A DNA stretch of 6,905 nucleotides from Planctomycetota bacterium (GCA_021852225.1 JAJZOA010000014.1:1-6905); one strand, 5' to 3'. Shown: positions 1 to 5,960, counted from the stretch's first letter. Numbers and translations are program-made. Notes: generated by a model from the letters alone, not told the origin.

Positions 1-105
1 TTTCGTGCCCGGACCAAACCCGAAACCAGATGGATTCCAGTCCGACATAAAGCGGCGTGCCATAGCGAAGGCGTTTCGCATCAGGGTTCCAAACAGGCGA
101 ACCAT
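1..105 (-). CDS. Possible 5' end of an unrecognised gene, cut by the left edge
   Basis: On the minus strand an ATG at 103-105 opens a frame of 35 codons that runs off the left edge without a stop. The peptide begins MVRLFGTLMRNAFAMARRF and continues with a Gly/Phe-rich segment (SGFGFGPG). I recognise no family. The frame is also open for 15 codons upstream of the ATG, back to a stop at 151-153, and there is no good Shine-Dalgarno before the ATG, so the start is uncertain. The opposite strand is open over the same bases (1-228), but its translation is rich in His, Cys, Gln and Ser, as expected of an antisense shadow. The minus-strand reading looks more protein-like, but 35 codons cannot prove it is a gene. 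Confidence 0.25.
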   Translation of the reverse strand, partial: MVRLFGTLMRNAFAMARRFMSDWNPSGFGFGPGTK

Positions 106-126
106 GACCACCCAAGCCAGCTCAAG

Positions 127-161
127 GCGAGCCTCGCAAGCCGAGTCAACTCAATGAGTTG
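127..161. repeat. Two small adjacent palindromes
   Basis: Two perfect dyads lie close together. GCGAG-c-CTCGC occupies 127-137, and CAACTC-aat-GAGTTG occupies 147-161. They sit 22-56 bases upstream of the possible minus-strand start at 105. Neither is followed by a T-run, so they do not look like an intrinsic terminator. They could be an operator or a small RNA hairpin, or chance. The sequence shows only the symmetry. Confidence 0.35.
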
Positions 162-252
162 CAGTCAGATCGCCAAAGACTGCTTTCCAGCGCAAGAGCC
201 GGAAACAACCTTTGACTTCTTTTTATAATGTTAACAATGGAACGAAAACGGG

Positions 253-414
253 TCAACTTTTCAGTTTAACCAGCCAATCGCGGGCATCCGCCCGCATTTT
301 GTCGCCAATCGGTCCGTTCCGACGTTCCGCCCGTGGCCCGTCTCCGGTGTTGTATCCAATGCCCGCCGAAAAACCGGCACTTACCTCGCCCCGGCGGATT
401 GCGTATGCACCGCG
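253..414 (-). pseudogene. Coding-like minus-strand stretch, possible C-terminal gene remnant
   Basis: Between a TAG at 415-417 and a TGA at 253-255 the minus strand has 53 open codons with a protein-like translation. It includes GEVSAGFSAGIGYNTGDG and ends in an amphipathic segment DKMRADARDWLVKLKS. There is no usable start codon near its beginning. The same frame continues upstream through the TAG into the repeat cluster. This is what the tail of a decayed or disrupted gene would look like, but a chance open frame in GC-rich DNA is also possible. I recognise no family. The plus-strand frame over the same bases (212-418) is Arg/Ser/Pro-rich, lacks a Shine-Dalgarno, and looks like the antisense shadow. 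Confidence 0.22.
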
Positions 415-439
415 CTAGAAAGGATAATAAGCAACAGGA

Positions 440-640
440 ACAATGGGCGGCATAAACAGTTCAGGCGGGACACCTGCCCCCAAGCTGACGCAAAGGTAGA
501 CGCCTGCGGCTGGCGACCAGGCGGGCAGGATGCCGGCACCCCACCTGGGCAGCGCTTGGGGCACGCGACGAAGCGGGCAGGATGCCCGCCCCCCAACGTG
601 AAAACACAATCCATCATCCTGCCTGTCCGCAAGCCGCATA
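440..640. repeat. Cluster of GC-rich palindromic intergenic repeats
   Basis: At least three related units share the form GCGGG..loop..(C)CC(G/T)GC followed by a C-rich tail. Unit A begins at 465, unit B at 521 and unit C at 573, spaced 56 and 52 bases apart. Units B and C share GCGGGCAGGATGCC exactly (521-534 and 573-586). Unit C is a perfect hairpin: GCGGGCA at 573-579, loop GGA, TGCCCGC at 583-589. Units A and B are imperfect versions. A degenerate inverted copy lies at 615-630 (its reverse complement contains GGCAGGATG). Minus-strand frames through the cluster give Cys/Gly/Pro-rich peptides with motifs such as GAGILPAW, which come from the repeat and not from a gene. I recall similar translated repeats from planctomycete and verrucomicrobial genomes, but have not checked this. 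Confidence 0.7.
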
Positions 641-754
641 CAACCCCGCAGCCCACCGGACAAGGTGAAGGATAGATTGCCCCCTCAAATGCTAATAATA
701 AATTGAGATATTTATATATGTAATAGATACCAACCGGCCCGCCGATCAGATTCG
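641..754. other. AT-rich spacer downstream of the DUF58 gene
   Basis: This stretch lies between the repeat cluster and the stop of the minus-strand DUF58 gene. Its centre (about 685-726) is strikingly AT-rich compared with the surrounding DNA. A weak 5-bp hairpin, CTCAA (684-688) with TTGAG (703-707), has a 14-base loop and no U-tract in the minus direction. I see no convincing terminator, although transcription of the MoxR/DUF58 operon should end somewhere here. Confidence 0.4.
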
Positions 755-1807
755 TCACATTCCTCGCCGTTGCATGCGTTTGGCCAGATACATCGTCAGT
801 GCATGGTCAAACGGCTCTGCCGTGTTTAACAGCACGTGGCTGATGCGCATCGATCCTGCCGCTGCGCGAATCGCCGATAGATGGGCGGATACCGCATCCA
901 GATATTGGCGGCGAACCAGGATCGGGTCCAGCCGCAGACGATGATCGGCTGATTCAAGATTTCTAAAAAGCGTCCATTTGCGGAATGGAAAAGACAGCTC
1001 ATCCGGTGCCATCACATGCAGAAGTATAACTTCGTGCCGCCGATGCCGGAAATGATGAAATGCCTTGATTAAATCATCCGTTTTTTCAAAAAGATCGCTG
1101 ATCAGAATCACCATGCCGCGATGGCCGAGTTCCTCGGCAATGTTGTGCAGCAGCGGAGCTAAGGCGGATTCGCGTGTGCAGACGGTCGATTCAAGGGCCT
1201 GAACCAGATTGATCAGATGCGACGGTGTGGACCGCGGCGGAATGAAGGTACGCACTTTGTTGTCGACGGTGACCAAACCAACTGAATCCTGCTGATGCAA
1301 CACCAGATAACAAAGTGCCGCGGCCACGAACTGGGCATAACGAAACTTGTTCAGCGGGTCATTTGTGCCGCCGTAACGCATGGACGCACTGCAATCCAGC
1401 ACAATATGTGCCCGCAAATTCGTGGTAACTTCGTACTGTTTAATGTAATAGCGATCAGCCTTGGCGTACAGCCGCCAGTCAATGCGTTTAATATCGTCGC
1501 CGGGAACATACTGTCGATGCTGGGCGAAATCGACGGCGAATCCCAGATGCTGCGAACGGTGCAGCCCCTGCACGTAGCCATCCATCACCTGATGCGCCAG
1601 CAGGTCCAGTTTGCTGATTTTGGCTAGCGCCGCGGGTGCCAGAAGTTCCAGCGAGACCGGCGCGGCCGCGGCCGCAGGCCGGGAAGCCGGGGGGGGCTGT
1701 TGAGATAATTCAGGCGGCGGCAAAAAATCTCCCGAAAACAGGTGTTCCGTGAAAAATAAGCCCTGGTTTCCCAACGCGGCGGACCATTCGACCAAATGGG
1801 CCACCAA
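755..1807 (-). CDS. DUF58 domain protein (von Willebrand A-like), MoxR partner
   Basis: This is a DUF58 family protein of 350 residues if it starts at TTG 1805-1807. The family signature YVPGDDIKRIDW (residues 100-111) is followed by YAKADRYYIKQYE. A vWA-like metal site DCSASM (138-143) supplies the DxSxS motif, and VILISDLF (233-240) is a second typical vWA strand. No membrane helix is evident, so it is probably cytoplasmic. DUF58 proteins are usually encoded beside MoxR ATPases, as here, and are thought to act with them in folding, assembly or metal insertion; the substrate is unknown. Residues 29-50 are Pro/Ala-rich. The start is doubtful. TTG 1807 gives a tight 12-base gap from moxR but no clear Shine-Dalgarno. 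A second TTG at 1721-1723 has GGGAG at 1729-1733, five bases upstream, and would give 322 residues. No in-frame ATG occurs before residue 75, inside the conserved region. Confidence 0.9.
   Translation of the reverse strand: MVAHLVEWSAALGNQGLFFTEHLFSGDFLPPPELSQQPPPASRPAAAAAPVSLELLAPAALAKISKLDLLAHQVMDGYVQGLHRSQHLGFAVDFAQHRQYVPGDDIKRIDWRLYAKADRYYIKQYEVTTNLRAHIVLDCSASMRYGGTNDPLNKFRYAQFVAAALCYLVLHQQDSVGLVTVDNKVRTFIPPRSTPSHLINLVQALESTVCTRESALAPLLHNIAEELGHRGMVILISDLFEKTDDLIKAFHHFRHRRHEVILLHVMAPDELSFPFRKWTLFRNLESADHRLRLDPILVRRQYLDAVSAHLSAIRAAAGSMRISHVLLNTAEPFDHALTMYLAKRMQRRGM
1689..1696. repeat. G8 homopolymer in the DUF58 N-terminal coding region
   Basis: Eight consecutive G residues on the plus strand (C8 in the coding sense) encode Pro codons in the Pro/Ala-rich leader of the DUF58 protein. 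The run lies between both candidate TTG starts and the conserved domain, so a one-base slip would uncouple start and domain. It may be a slippage site or a place where assembly errors are likely. Just beside it, GCGGCCGC occurs twice in overlap (within 1659-1676) and encodes a run of Ala. Confidence 0.6.
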
Positions 1808-1819
1808 GCCAGCCGCCGG

Positions 1820-3085
1820 TCAGGCGGCAGTCGCGTTGCGCAGGACCTCTTTAATAAGGCGGTCAATAATGCTGTCGCTGGTCATGCCATTGGCTTCCGC
1901 GTTAAATGTTGTCAGAATCCGATGTCGCAGAACCGGATGGGCCACCTGCACGATGTCATCCGTGGTGACATGCATGCGGCCGTGCAGAATTGCCCGGGCC
2001 TTGCCGGCAAGAATCAGATAAATGCTGGCGCGCGGCCCGGCACCCCATTGCACCAGATCGGCCAGCCAGGCGGGAGCATCTTTCTCCTTCGGGCGGGTGG
2101 ACCTTACAAGGTCCCTCGCAAAAATATACACGTGGTCGGCCACGGGCACGCGGCGGACAATTTGCTGAAGTTCCATAATCATAGGCCCGTCCAGCAGACG
2201 GGAAAGTGCGGCGCGCACCGGCGCGGTGGCCTGCTTCATGATCAGAATTTCCTGTGCCGGATCGGGATATTTCACCAGTGTCATGAACATGAACCGGTCC
2301 AACTGGGCTTCCGGCAGCGGGTAGGTGCCTTCCTGCTCGATTGGATTTTGCGTGGCCAGAACAAAAAAAGGTTCCGGCAGGGTGTACGTGTTATCGCCGG
2401 TAGTGACTCGATGTTCCTGCATGGCTTCCAGCAGGGCTGCCTGGGTTTTGGGAGGCGTGCGGTTGATTTCATCCGCCAGCACAATATTGGCAAAAAGCGG
2501 TCCACGCACGAAGCGGAATTGGCGGCGGCCAGTGGCACGGTCTTCTTCCAGCACGTCGGTTCCGGTTATGTCTGATGGCATAAGGTCCGGCGTGAACTGA
2601 ACTCGCTTGAATTCCAGTTCGAGCACATCGCTGATGGTTTTAACCAGCAGCGTCTTGGCCAGACCGGGCACACCCACCAGCAGGACGTGCCCCTGGCAGA
2701 ACATGGCTGTCAGCACCTGTTCGATGACTTCCTGTTGACCCACTATCACTTTGGCCAGTTGTTCGCAGGTCATGCGGTAGGCCATAGCGAACTGCTCGAC
2801 GGCTTCCACATCCGTGGTGCTGACACGCGATACTCCGGATGCGGACGATAAAGCAACTCCGCGCGAGGCCACGGGCATCGGCACAGCGGGATTTTGTGCG
2901 GGTTCATGATTCGGTGAAACAGCCGGGGCGGGCGCGGCGGGCGGGTCATCGGCCAGGGGAATAAGGCCGTCAGGCGAAATTGCAGCCGCCGCTGGCGCCG
3001 TTGCCGGCGCAGGTGCGGATGCAGATGCGGGAACTGGCGGAATTATTTTGTCGGGGTCGGAAAAGCTCCCGATGAAATTCGACAT
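1820..3085 (-). CDS. MoxR family AAA+ ATPase
   Basis: This is a MoxR-type AAA+ ATPase of 421 residues. In order it shows Walker A GVPGLAKT (138-145), the MoxR segment FTPDLMPSDITGTDV (164-178), Walker B IVLADEIN (201-208) followed by RTPPKTQAALLEAMQE, sensor 1 ATQNP (244-248), LDRFMF (262-267) and sensor 2 GPRAS (350-354). MoxR ATPases act as chaperone-like remodelling enzymes, typically with vWA proteins such as the DUF58 product encoded directly downstream. The chosen start is the ATG at 3083-3085, preceded by GGAG with eight bases between. An upstream TTG at 3128-3130 would add 15 residues but lacks such a site. The ATPase core begins near residue 93. Residues 15-75 form a low-complexity Ala/Pro/Ser leader, unusually long for a family usually about 320-340 residues. 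Its substrate cannot be inferred here. Confidence 0.95.
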   Translation of the reverse strand: MSNFIGSFSDPDKIIPPVPASASAPAPATAPAAAAISPDGLIPLADDPPAAPAPAVSPNHEPAQNPAVPMPVASRGVALSSASGVSRVSTTDVEAVEQFAMAYRMTCEQLAKVIVGQQEVIEQVLTAMFCQGHVLLVGVPGLAKTLLVKTISDVLELEFKRVQFTPDLMPSDITGTDVLEEDRATGRRQFRFVRGPLFANIVLADEINRTPPKTQAALLEAMQEHRVTTGDNTYTLPEPFFVLATQNPIEQEGTYPLPEAQLDRFMFMTLVKYPDPAQEILIMKQATAPVRAALSRLLDGPMIMELQQIVRRVPVADHVYIFARDLVRSTRPKEKDAPAWLADLVQWGAGPRASIYLILAGKARAILHGRMHVTTDDIVQVAHPVLRHRILTTFNAEANGMTSDSIIDRLIKEVLRNATAA

Positions 3086-3408
3086 GCGATGAACTCCATT
3101 TAACTGGCCCGGTCGGGACCGGCCATACAACAGATTTCTGCAAAAAGCGGCAATCCGGGGCGCAACTTTCAGTCAGACTCTGATTAAATACAATACCATT
3201 GAACCGGATTTATTGCCTGCCGAGGCTGAAAATCTGCATCGGAAAAGCGGAAAACCAGCGCAAACCGCACAATTTTCCGCAAAAATGACCGACCAGCCCA
3301 AGAATTGGCTGACGACTCGCCGGGGCGGCAAGTCTGGTGGGCTTGAAGCGCAGGCTGGTCGCGTTTAGAGTAAACAATCGGTTTAGGATTTGATCGCAAG
3401 GCGTTTTC
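3086..3408. other. Divergent intergenic region between moxR and the IIA gene
   Basis: These 323 bases must carry control sites for moxR (leftward) and the IIA gene (rightward). I found no hexamer pair with acceptable spacing in either direction. Several exact dyads are present: GCGGAAAA (3247-3254) with TTTTCCGC (3273-3280); GACCAGCC (3291-3298) with GGCTGGTC (3353-3360); and GTTTA-gag-TAAAC (3363-3375), followed by another GTTTA at 3381-3385. CGGAAAA is also directly repeated at 3240-3246 and 3248-3254. The minus-strand frames across this region are shadows. Confidence 0.4.
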
Positions 3409-3882
3409 ATGCGTTTGACTGATATTCTTCGGCCCCAAGATGTGCTTGCCCCCATGCAGGCCACGGAAAAAAAAGCGGCCATCAAAGAACTCGTCGGGCT
3501 GCTGGCAAAATCTCCGGATGTCAAAGATCCGGAATTATTGCTGGCCAGCGTGCTGGAACGTGAAGCCACGCGAACCACAGGTGTAGGCCATGGCTTGGCT
3601 ATTCCGCACAGCAAATGCCAAGGCGTGAAAAAGCTGATGGTAGCCATTGGAAAGGTGAATCCCCCCATCAATTTTAATTCTATTGATGACCAGCCCGTCT
3701 CCATTATTGTGCTGTTGGTCAGCCCGCCGGAACAGACTGCGGCCCACATTCAATGTCTGGCCAGTATCAGTCGGCTTATGACAATCGAAAGCTTTCGCAA
3801 TACTCTGCAAAAATGCCAGACCGGGGCGGAGATTTATGCCGCCATTGCCGACCGGGAAAAGGCACCGGAAGCAGCGGCCTGA
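3409..3882 (+). CDS. ptsN: PTS IIA domain protein, PtsN/fructose-IIA type
   Basis: This is a 157-residue stand-alone PTS EIIA domain of the mannitol/fructose/PtsN superfamily, whose normal length is about 150. The phospho-acceptor histidine is H67 in GHGLAIPHSK (61-69). The second conserved active-site histidine is H113 in the AAHIQCLASISRL segment, and the preceding VSIIVLLVSPPE is the usual core strand. The family takes phosphate from HPr or NPr on this histidine. Stand-alone versions usually regulate other proteins instead of carrying sugar, and no IIB, IIC, HPr or enzyme I gene is visible nearby. The start ATG has a weak upstream AAGG. Codons 20-22 contain an A8 run (3467-3474). It lies alone between two intergenic regions of over 300 bases, divergent from moxR. 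It could instead be a fructose-type IIA, so the symbol is provisional. Confidence 0.87.
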   Translation: MRLTDILRPQDVLAPMQATEKKAAIKELVGLLAKSPDVKDPELLLASVLEREATRTTGVGHGLAIPHSKCQGVKKLMVAIGKVNPPINFNSIDDQPVSIIVLLVSPPEQTAAHIQCLASISRLMTIESFRNTLQKCQTGAEIYAAIADREKAPEAAA

Positions 3883-4197
3883 ATTAACCAAGCGCCTCTC
3901 ATGAACCCGGAATGCAACGCGAATTGACCGCGATTAAACCGCCTTTAATTCATCGGAGCATCGCCATCGCGGATCCGGCATGTTCTTAAAAACGGTGGAC
4001 ACATCAGGCCAGTCGCCCCCCTTTTTCCGCCTCCATTTAACCGGCCATGATTCCCGCCCCGCTATTATGCCCGATTGTCCGGGACTCAATATAAAAGCCG
4101 GCCGTGGCGAAAACCGGACGCTATCGTGTAAACTAAAAATCGCAAGGCGAATTGTGCGGAATGCAATTTGCCGCCGATTTTTTTCCGGAACCTAATC
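3883..4197. other. Intergenic region upstream of thyA
   Basis: These 315 bases carry no recognisable gene. A perfect but AT-only dyad ATTAAA-ccgcc-TTTAAT lies at 3933-3949, downstream of the IIA gene, and has no T-run. A TATAAA at 4090-4095 is the best -10-like box before thyA. The only TTG-type -35 element (TTGTCC, 4075-4080) is just nine bases away, so no promoter can be called. A frame from ATG 3980 to 4195 has no Shine-Dalgarno and an unconvincing peptide. The ribosome site for thyA is a modest GGAA at 4187-4190. Confidence 0.4.
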
Positions 4198-5061
4198 ATG
4201 CGCGAATATCTTGACCTTATCAAACTGGTTATGGACAACGGCGTGCGTAAACCAAGCCGCACCGGTGTGGACACGATATCCTGGTTCGGCGCGTTTTACC
4301 GGGTGAATCTGGCGGACGGCTTTCCGCTGCTGACCACCAAGAAGGTGAATTATCCGGCGGTGCTCCGCGAATTGCTCTGGTATCTTTCCGGCGAGGAACA
4401 TATCCGCAATCTGCGGGCGCACACGAAAATATGGGACGCCTGGGCGGATGAACGCGGTGAACTGGAAACCGCCTATGGTCGTTACTGGCGACGTTTTCCG
4501 CACCCCGTTCAGAAAAGCCATGCGCCGGTGCGCCAAACCGGCCTGACGACGGCCGAAGTGCAGGAAATTGATCAGATCCGATATGTGATAGACGAAATCA
4601 AACGGAACCCCAACAGTCGCCGTCTGGTGGTCAGCGCCTGGGAACCAGGTAACGCGGAAACCAGTCGTCTGCCCCCCTGTCATTACAGTTTTGTGTTTCA
4701 GGTGCTGGATGGGTGCCTGAATTGTCATTTGTCGCAGCGGTCGGGCGACATTGCACTGGGCATACCGTTTAACCTGGCCTGTTACGCGACCCTGACCCAG
4801 ATGATCGCGCAAGAATGCGGATTAAAGCTCGGATATTTTGGCCACACAATTGTAGATGCGCATATATATACGGCTGAACCCGGTTCGCCTATGGCCGCAT
4901 ACGATCATCTGGCCGGCTTACGTGAACAATTGACGCGCCAGCCGCGACCGCTGCCAAAACTGCACATCGCCCGCAAGCCGTTTGACGAATTAAAATTTGA
5001 GGATTTCACATTGGAAGGCTACAACCCGCATCCGCCGATCAGCTTTAAGGTCGCGGTATAA
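4198..5061 (+). CDS. thyA: Thymidylate synthase
   Basis: ThyA converts dUMP to dTMP with methylenetetrahydrofolate as one-carbon donor and reductant, releasing dihydrofolate. The 287-residue protein has the expected landmarks: RTGVDTISWFG (21-31), the LLTTKKV segment, IWDAWADE (78-85), the phosphate-binding arginines R141 and R142 in NSRRLVVSAWEP, nucleophile C161 in LPPCHYSFVFQV, SQRSGDIALGIPFNLACY (179-196, with the nucleotide-recognising N192), and H222/Y224 in DAHIY. It ends in YNPHPPISFKVAV. It is longer than the 264-residue E. coli enzyme, with extra residues at about 101-125 and 227-236. The usual GPVYG is ETAYG here. ATG 4198 is chosen because it places MREYLDL at the normal N-terminus and has GGAA seven bases upstream; an in-frame ATG at 4168 would add ten atypical residues. 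The next gene, 48 bases on, is its metabolic partner folA. Confidence 0.97.
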   Translation: MREYLDLIKLVMDNGVRKPSRTGVDTISWFGAFYRVNLADGFPLLTTKKVNYPAVLRELLWYLSGEEHIRNLRAHTKIWDAWADERGELETAYGRYWRRFPHPVQKSHAPVRQTGLTTAEVQEIDQIRYVIDEIKRNPNSRRLVVSAWEPGNAETSRLPPCHYSFVFQVLDGCLNCHLSQRSGDIALGIPFNLACYATLTQMIAQECGLKLGYFGHTIVDAHIYTAEPGSPMAAYDHLAGLREQLTRQPRPLPKLHIARKPFDELKFEDFTLEGYNPHPPISFKVAV

Positions 5062-5096
5062 GATCGCCGCTGAGCGGTCCTGATCTGATTTTCCAG

Positions 5097-5102
5097 AAAG
5101 GA
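5097..5102 (+). promoter_or_regulatory. Shine-Dalgarno that fixes the folA TTG start
   Basis: AAAGGA is followed by seven bases and then TTG at 5110-5112. No ATG lies close by in frame, and the TTG places the DHFR N-terminal strand (MRISLIAAM) at the normal position. This supports a genuine TTG start. Confidence 0.7.
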
Positions 5103-5109
5103 TTCTGTT

Positions 5110-5634
5110 TTGCGCATCAGCCTGATAGCCGCCATGACACCGGCCCGCCTGATAGGCGCACACGGCGCACTGCCATGGCACAAGCCCGAGGACTTGCGCC
5201 ATTTCCGTGAATTGACCACCGGTCACACCGTGTTAATGGGGCGAAAAACGTATGACTCTGTCGGTCGTCCGCTGCCCAATCGCCGCAATCTGGTTTTAAC
5301 ACGCAAAGGTTTGGCCGCCCCGCCGGCAGGAATAGAAACTGTCGCGACACTCAAAGAGGCGATTGAGATGGCTGTTGGCGCCGGCGAATCTGAACTGTTC
5401 GTGGTTGGCGGCGCGGAAATATATCGCCTGGCTCTCCCTGTTTCGGATACCATGTATCTGACGTTCGTGCACCTGCCGCAGGAACCGGCCGGTGATACCT
5501 GGTTTCCCGAATGGAAGCCGGAGGAATGGAGAATTGTAGAGACACGGCACTCATCAGACTTGGACTTTGTGAGACTCGACCGCCTTGCCGCCGGTGCGAT
5601 GTCACACATTCATTCGAAAGGGCCATCACCATGA
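5110..5634 (+). CDS. folA: Dihydrofolate reductase
   Basis: FolA reduces the dihydrofolate made by ThyA back to tetrahydrofolate with NADPH. The 174-residue protein shows the N-terminal strand ISLIAAM, the active-site loop LPWHKPEDLRHF (21-32) with D28 in the place of E. coli Asp27, the NADPH-binding segment VLMGRKTYDSVGRPLP (41-56), LVLTR, VVGGAEIY (98-105) and GDTWFPEW (128-135). After the last expected strand (DFVRLDR) there is a 16-residue tail ending HSKGPSP, which makes it longer than the usual 160 or so residues. The start is TTG, supported by AAAGGA seven bases upstream. The stop TGA overlaps the next ATG (ATGA), so the downstream membrane protein is probably translated by coupling. 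Its position directly after thyA suggests one transcript. Confidence 0.95.
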   Translation: MRISLIAAMTPARLIGAHGALPWHKPEDLRHFRELTTGHTVLMGRKTYDSVGRPLPNRRNLVLTRKGLAAPPAGIETVATLKEAIEMAVGAGESELFVVGGAEIYRLALPVSDTMYLTFVHLPQEPAGDTWFPEWKPEEWRIVETRHSSDLDFVRLDRLAAGAMSHIHSKGPSP

Positions 5635-5858
5635 ACTGGAAATTGACAACTGGAATTGCGCTGATCGTATTGGGTGCCGCGGCCCTGGTGTTCAAGGGTA
5701 TCACCTGGCAAAGCCGCAAACCGATTATTCGCGTCGGCACCGTTCACATGGATGTGACGGTGCATCACCATCTTATGGCCGAACCACTGGCTGCCGCCGC
5801 GGCAATCGCCGGGGGCGTGGTTCTTGTGGTATGGAGCCGGCGGTCTGCAAAACCTTAA
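5631..5858 (+). CDS. Small two-helix membrane protein (DUF3185-like)
   Basis: The product is 75 residues. A first hydrophobic helix (about 7-22, GIALIVLGAAALVFKG) is followed by a short polar loop with IIRVGTVHMDVTVHHH (32-47), then a second helix (about 51-68, Ala/Val-rich), and a basic tail WSRRSAKP. Both ends are probably on the cytoplasmic side. The pattern of helix, GITW, a V/IG.(V/I)H element and helix resembles small inner-membrane proteins that I recall as DUF3185. That assignment is from memory and the function is unknown. ATG 5631 overlaps the folA stop (ATGA) and has AAAGGG at 5617-5622, eight bases upstream, inside folA. It is likely the last gene of the thyA-folA unit. The HHH triplet in the loop might bind metal, but this is speculative. 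Confidence 0.8.
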   Translation: MNWKLTTGIALIVLGAAALVFKGITWQSRKPIIRVGTVHMDVTVHHHLMAEPLAAAAAIAGGVVLVVWSRRSAKP

Positions 5859-5872
5859 CGACAATTCTTCAA

Positions 5873-5893
5873 TCGGTTCGGCGCCGTAACCGA
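5873..5893. repeat. Palindrome after the thyA-folA unit
   Basis: TCGGTT (5873-5878) pairs with AACCGA (5888-5893), and the nine bases between begin with the self-complementary CGGCGCCG. It lies 15 bases after the membrane-protein stop, where a terminator might be expected, but no T-run follows. It could be a weak or factor-assisted termination hairpin or a 3'-end stabiliser. Confidence 0.4.
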
Positions 5894-5960
5894 CAACGCG
5901 CAGGACCGTGCGCGAAGCTCGCGGCGGATAACCGGCCGTGGACACCGGGCCGAAAATAAG

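Noticed and set aside
212..229. TTGACT followed by TATAAT on the plus strand
   Set aside because: Both hexamers look good but only six bases separate them, far short of the 16-18 needed, and no supported gene follows.
465..594. Repeat units as a CRISPR array
   Set aside because: There are only three imperfect, palindromic units of about 20 bases with variable ends and uneven spacing. There are no conserved full-length repeats and no cas genes.
415..663. Minus-strand frame of 82 codons through the repeats
   Set aside because: It contains the GAGILPAW-type peptide produced by translating the repeat units, so it is not a gene.
684..707. Hairpin downstream of DUF58 as an intrinsic terminator
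   Set aside because: The stem is only five base pairs with a 14-base loop, and no U-tract follows in the minus direction.
381..758. Minus-strand frame starting at GTG 758, overlapping the DUF58 stop
   Set aside because: The coupled-looking start is suggestive, but most of the translation is Cys/Gly/Pro-rich peptide generated by the palindromic repeats, and no domain is recognisable.
1796..2575. Long plus-strand open frame of 259 codons
   Set aside because: It lies antisense to the MoxR gene, which has all AAA+ motifs. The plus-strand peptide is His/Gly/Arg-rich, with no domain.
4075..4095. TTGTCC and TATAAA as a thyA promoter
   Set aside because: The spacing is only nine bases, and no better -35 matches the TATAAA.
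3980..4195. 71-codon plus-strand frame ending just before thyA
   Set aside because: It has no Shine-Dalgarno, an unconvincing peptide and no recognisable motif. It may be chance, although a leader peptide cannot be strictly excluded.
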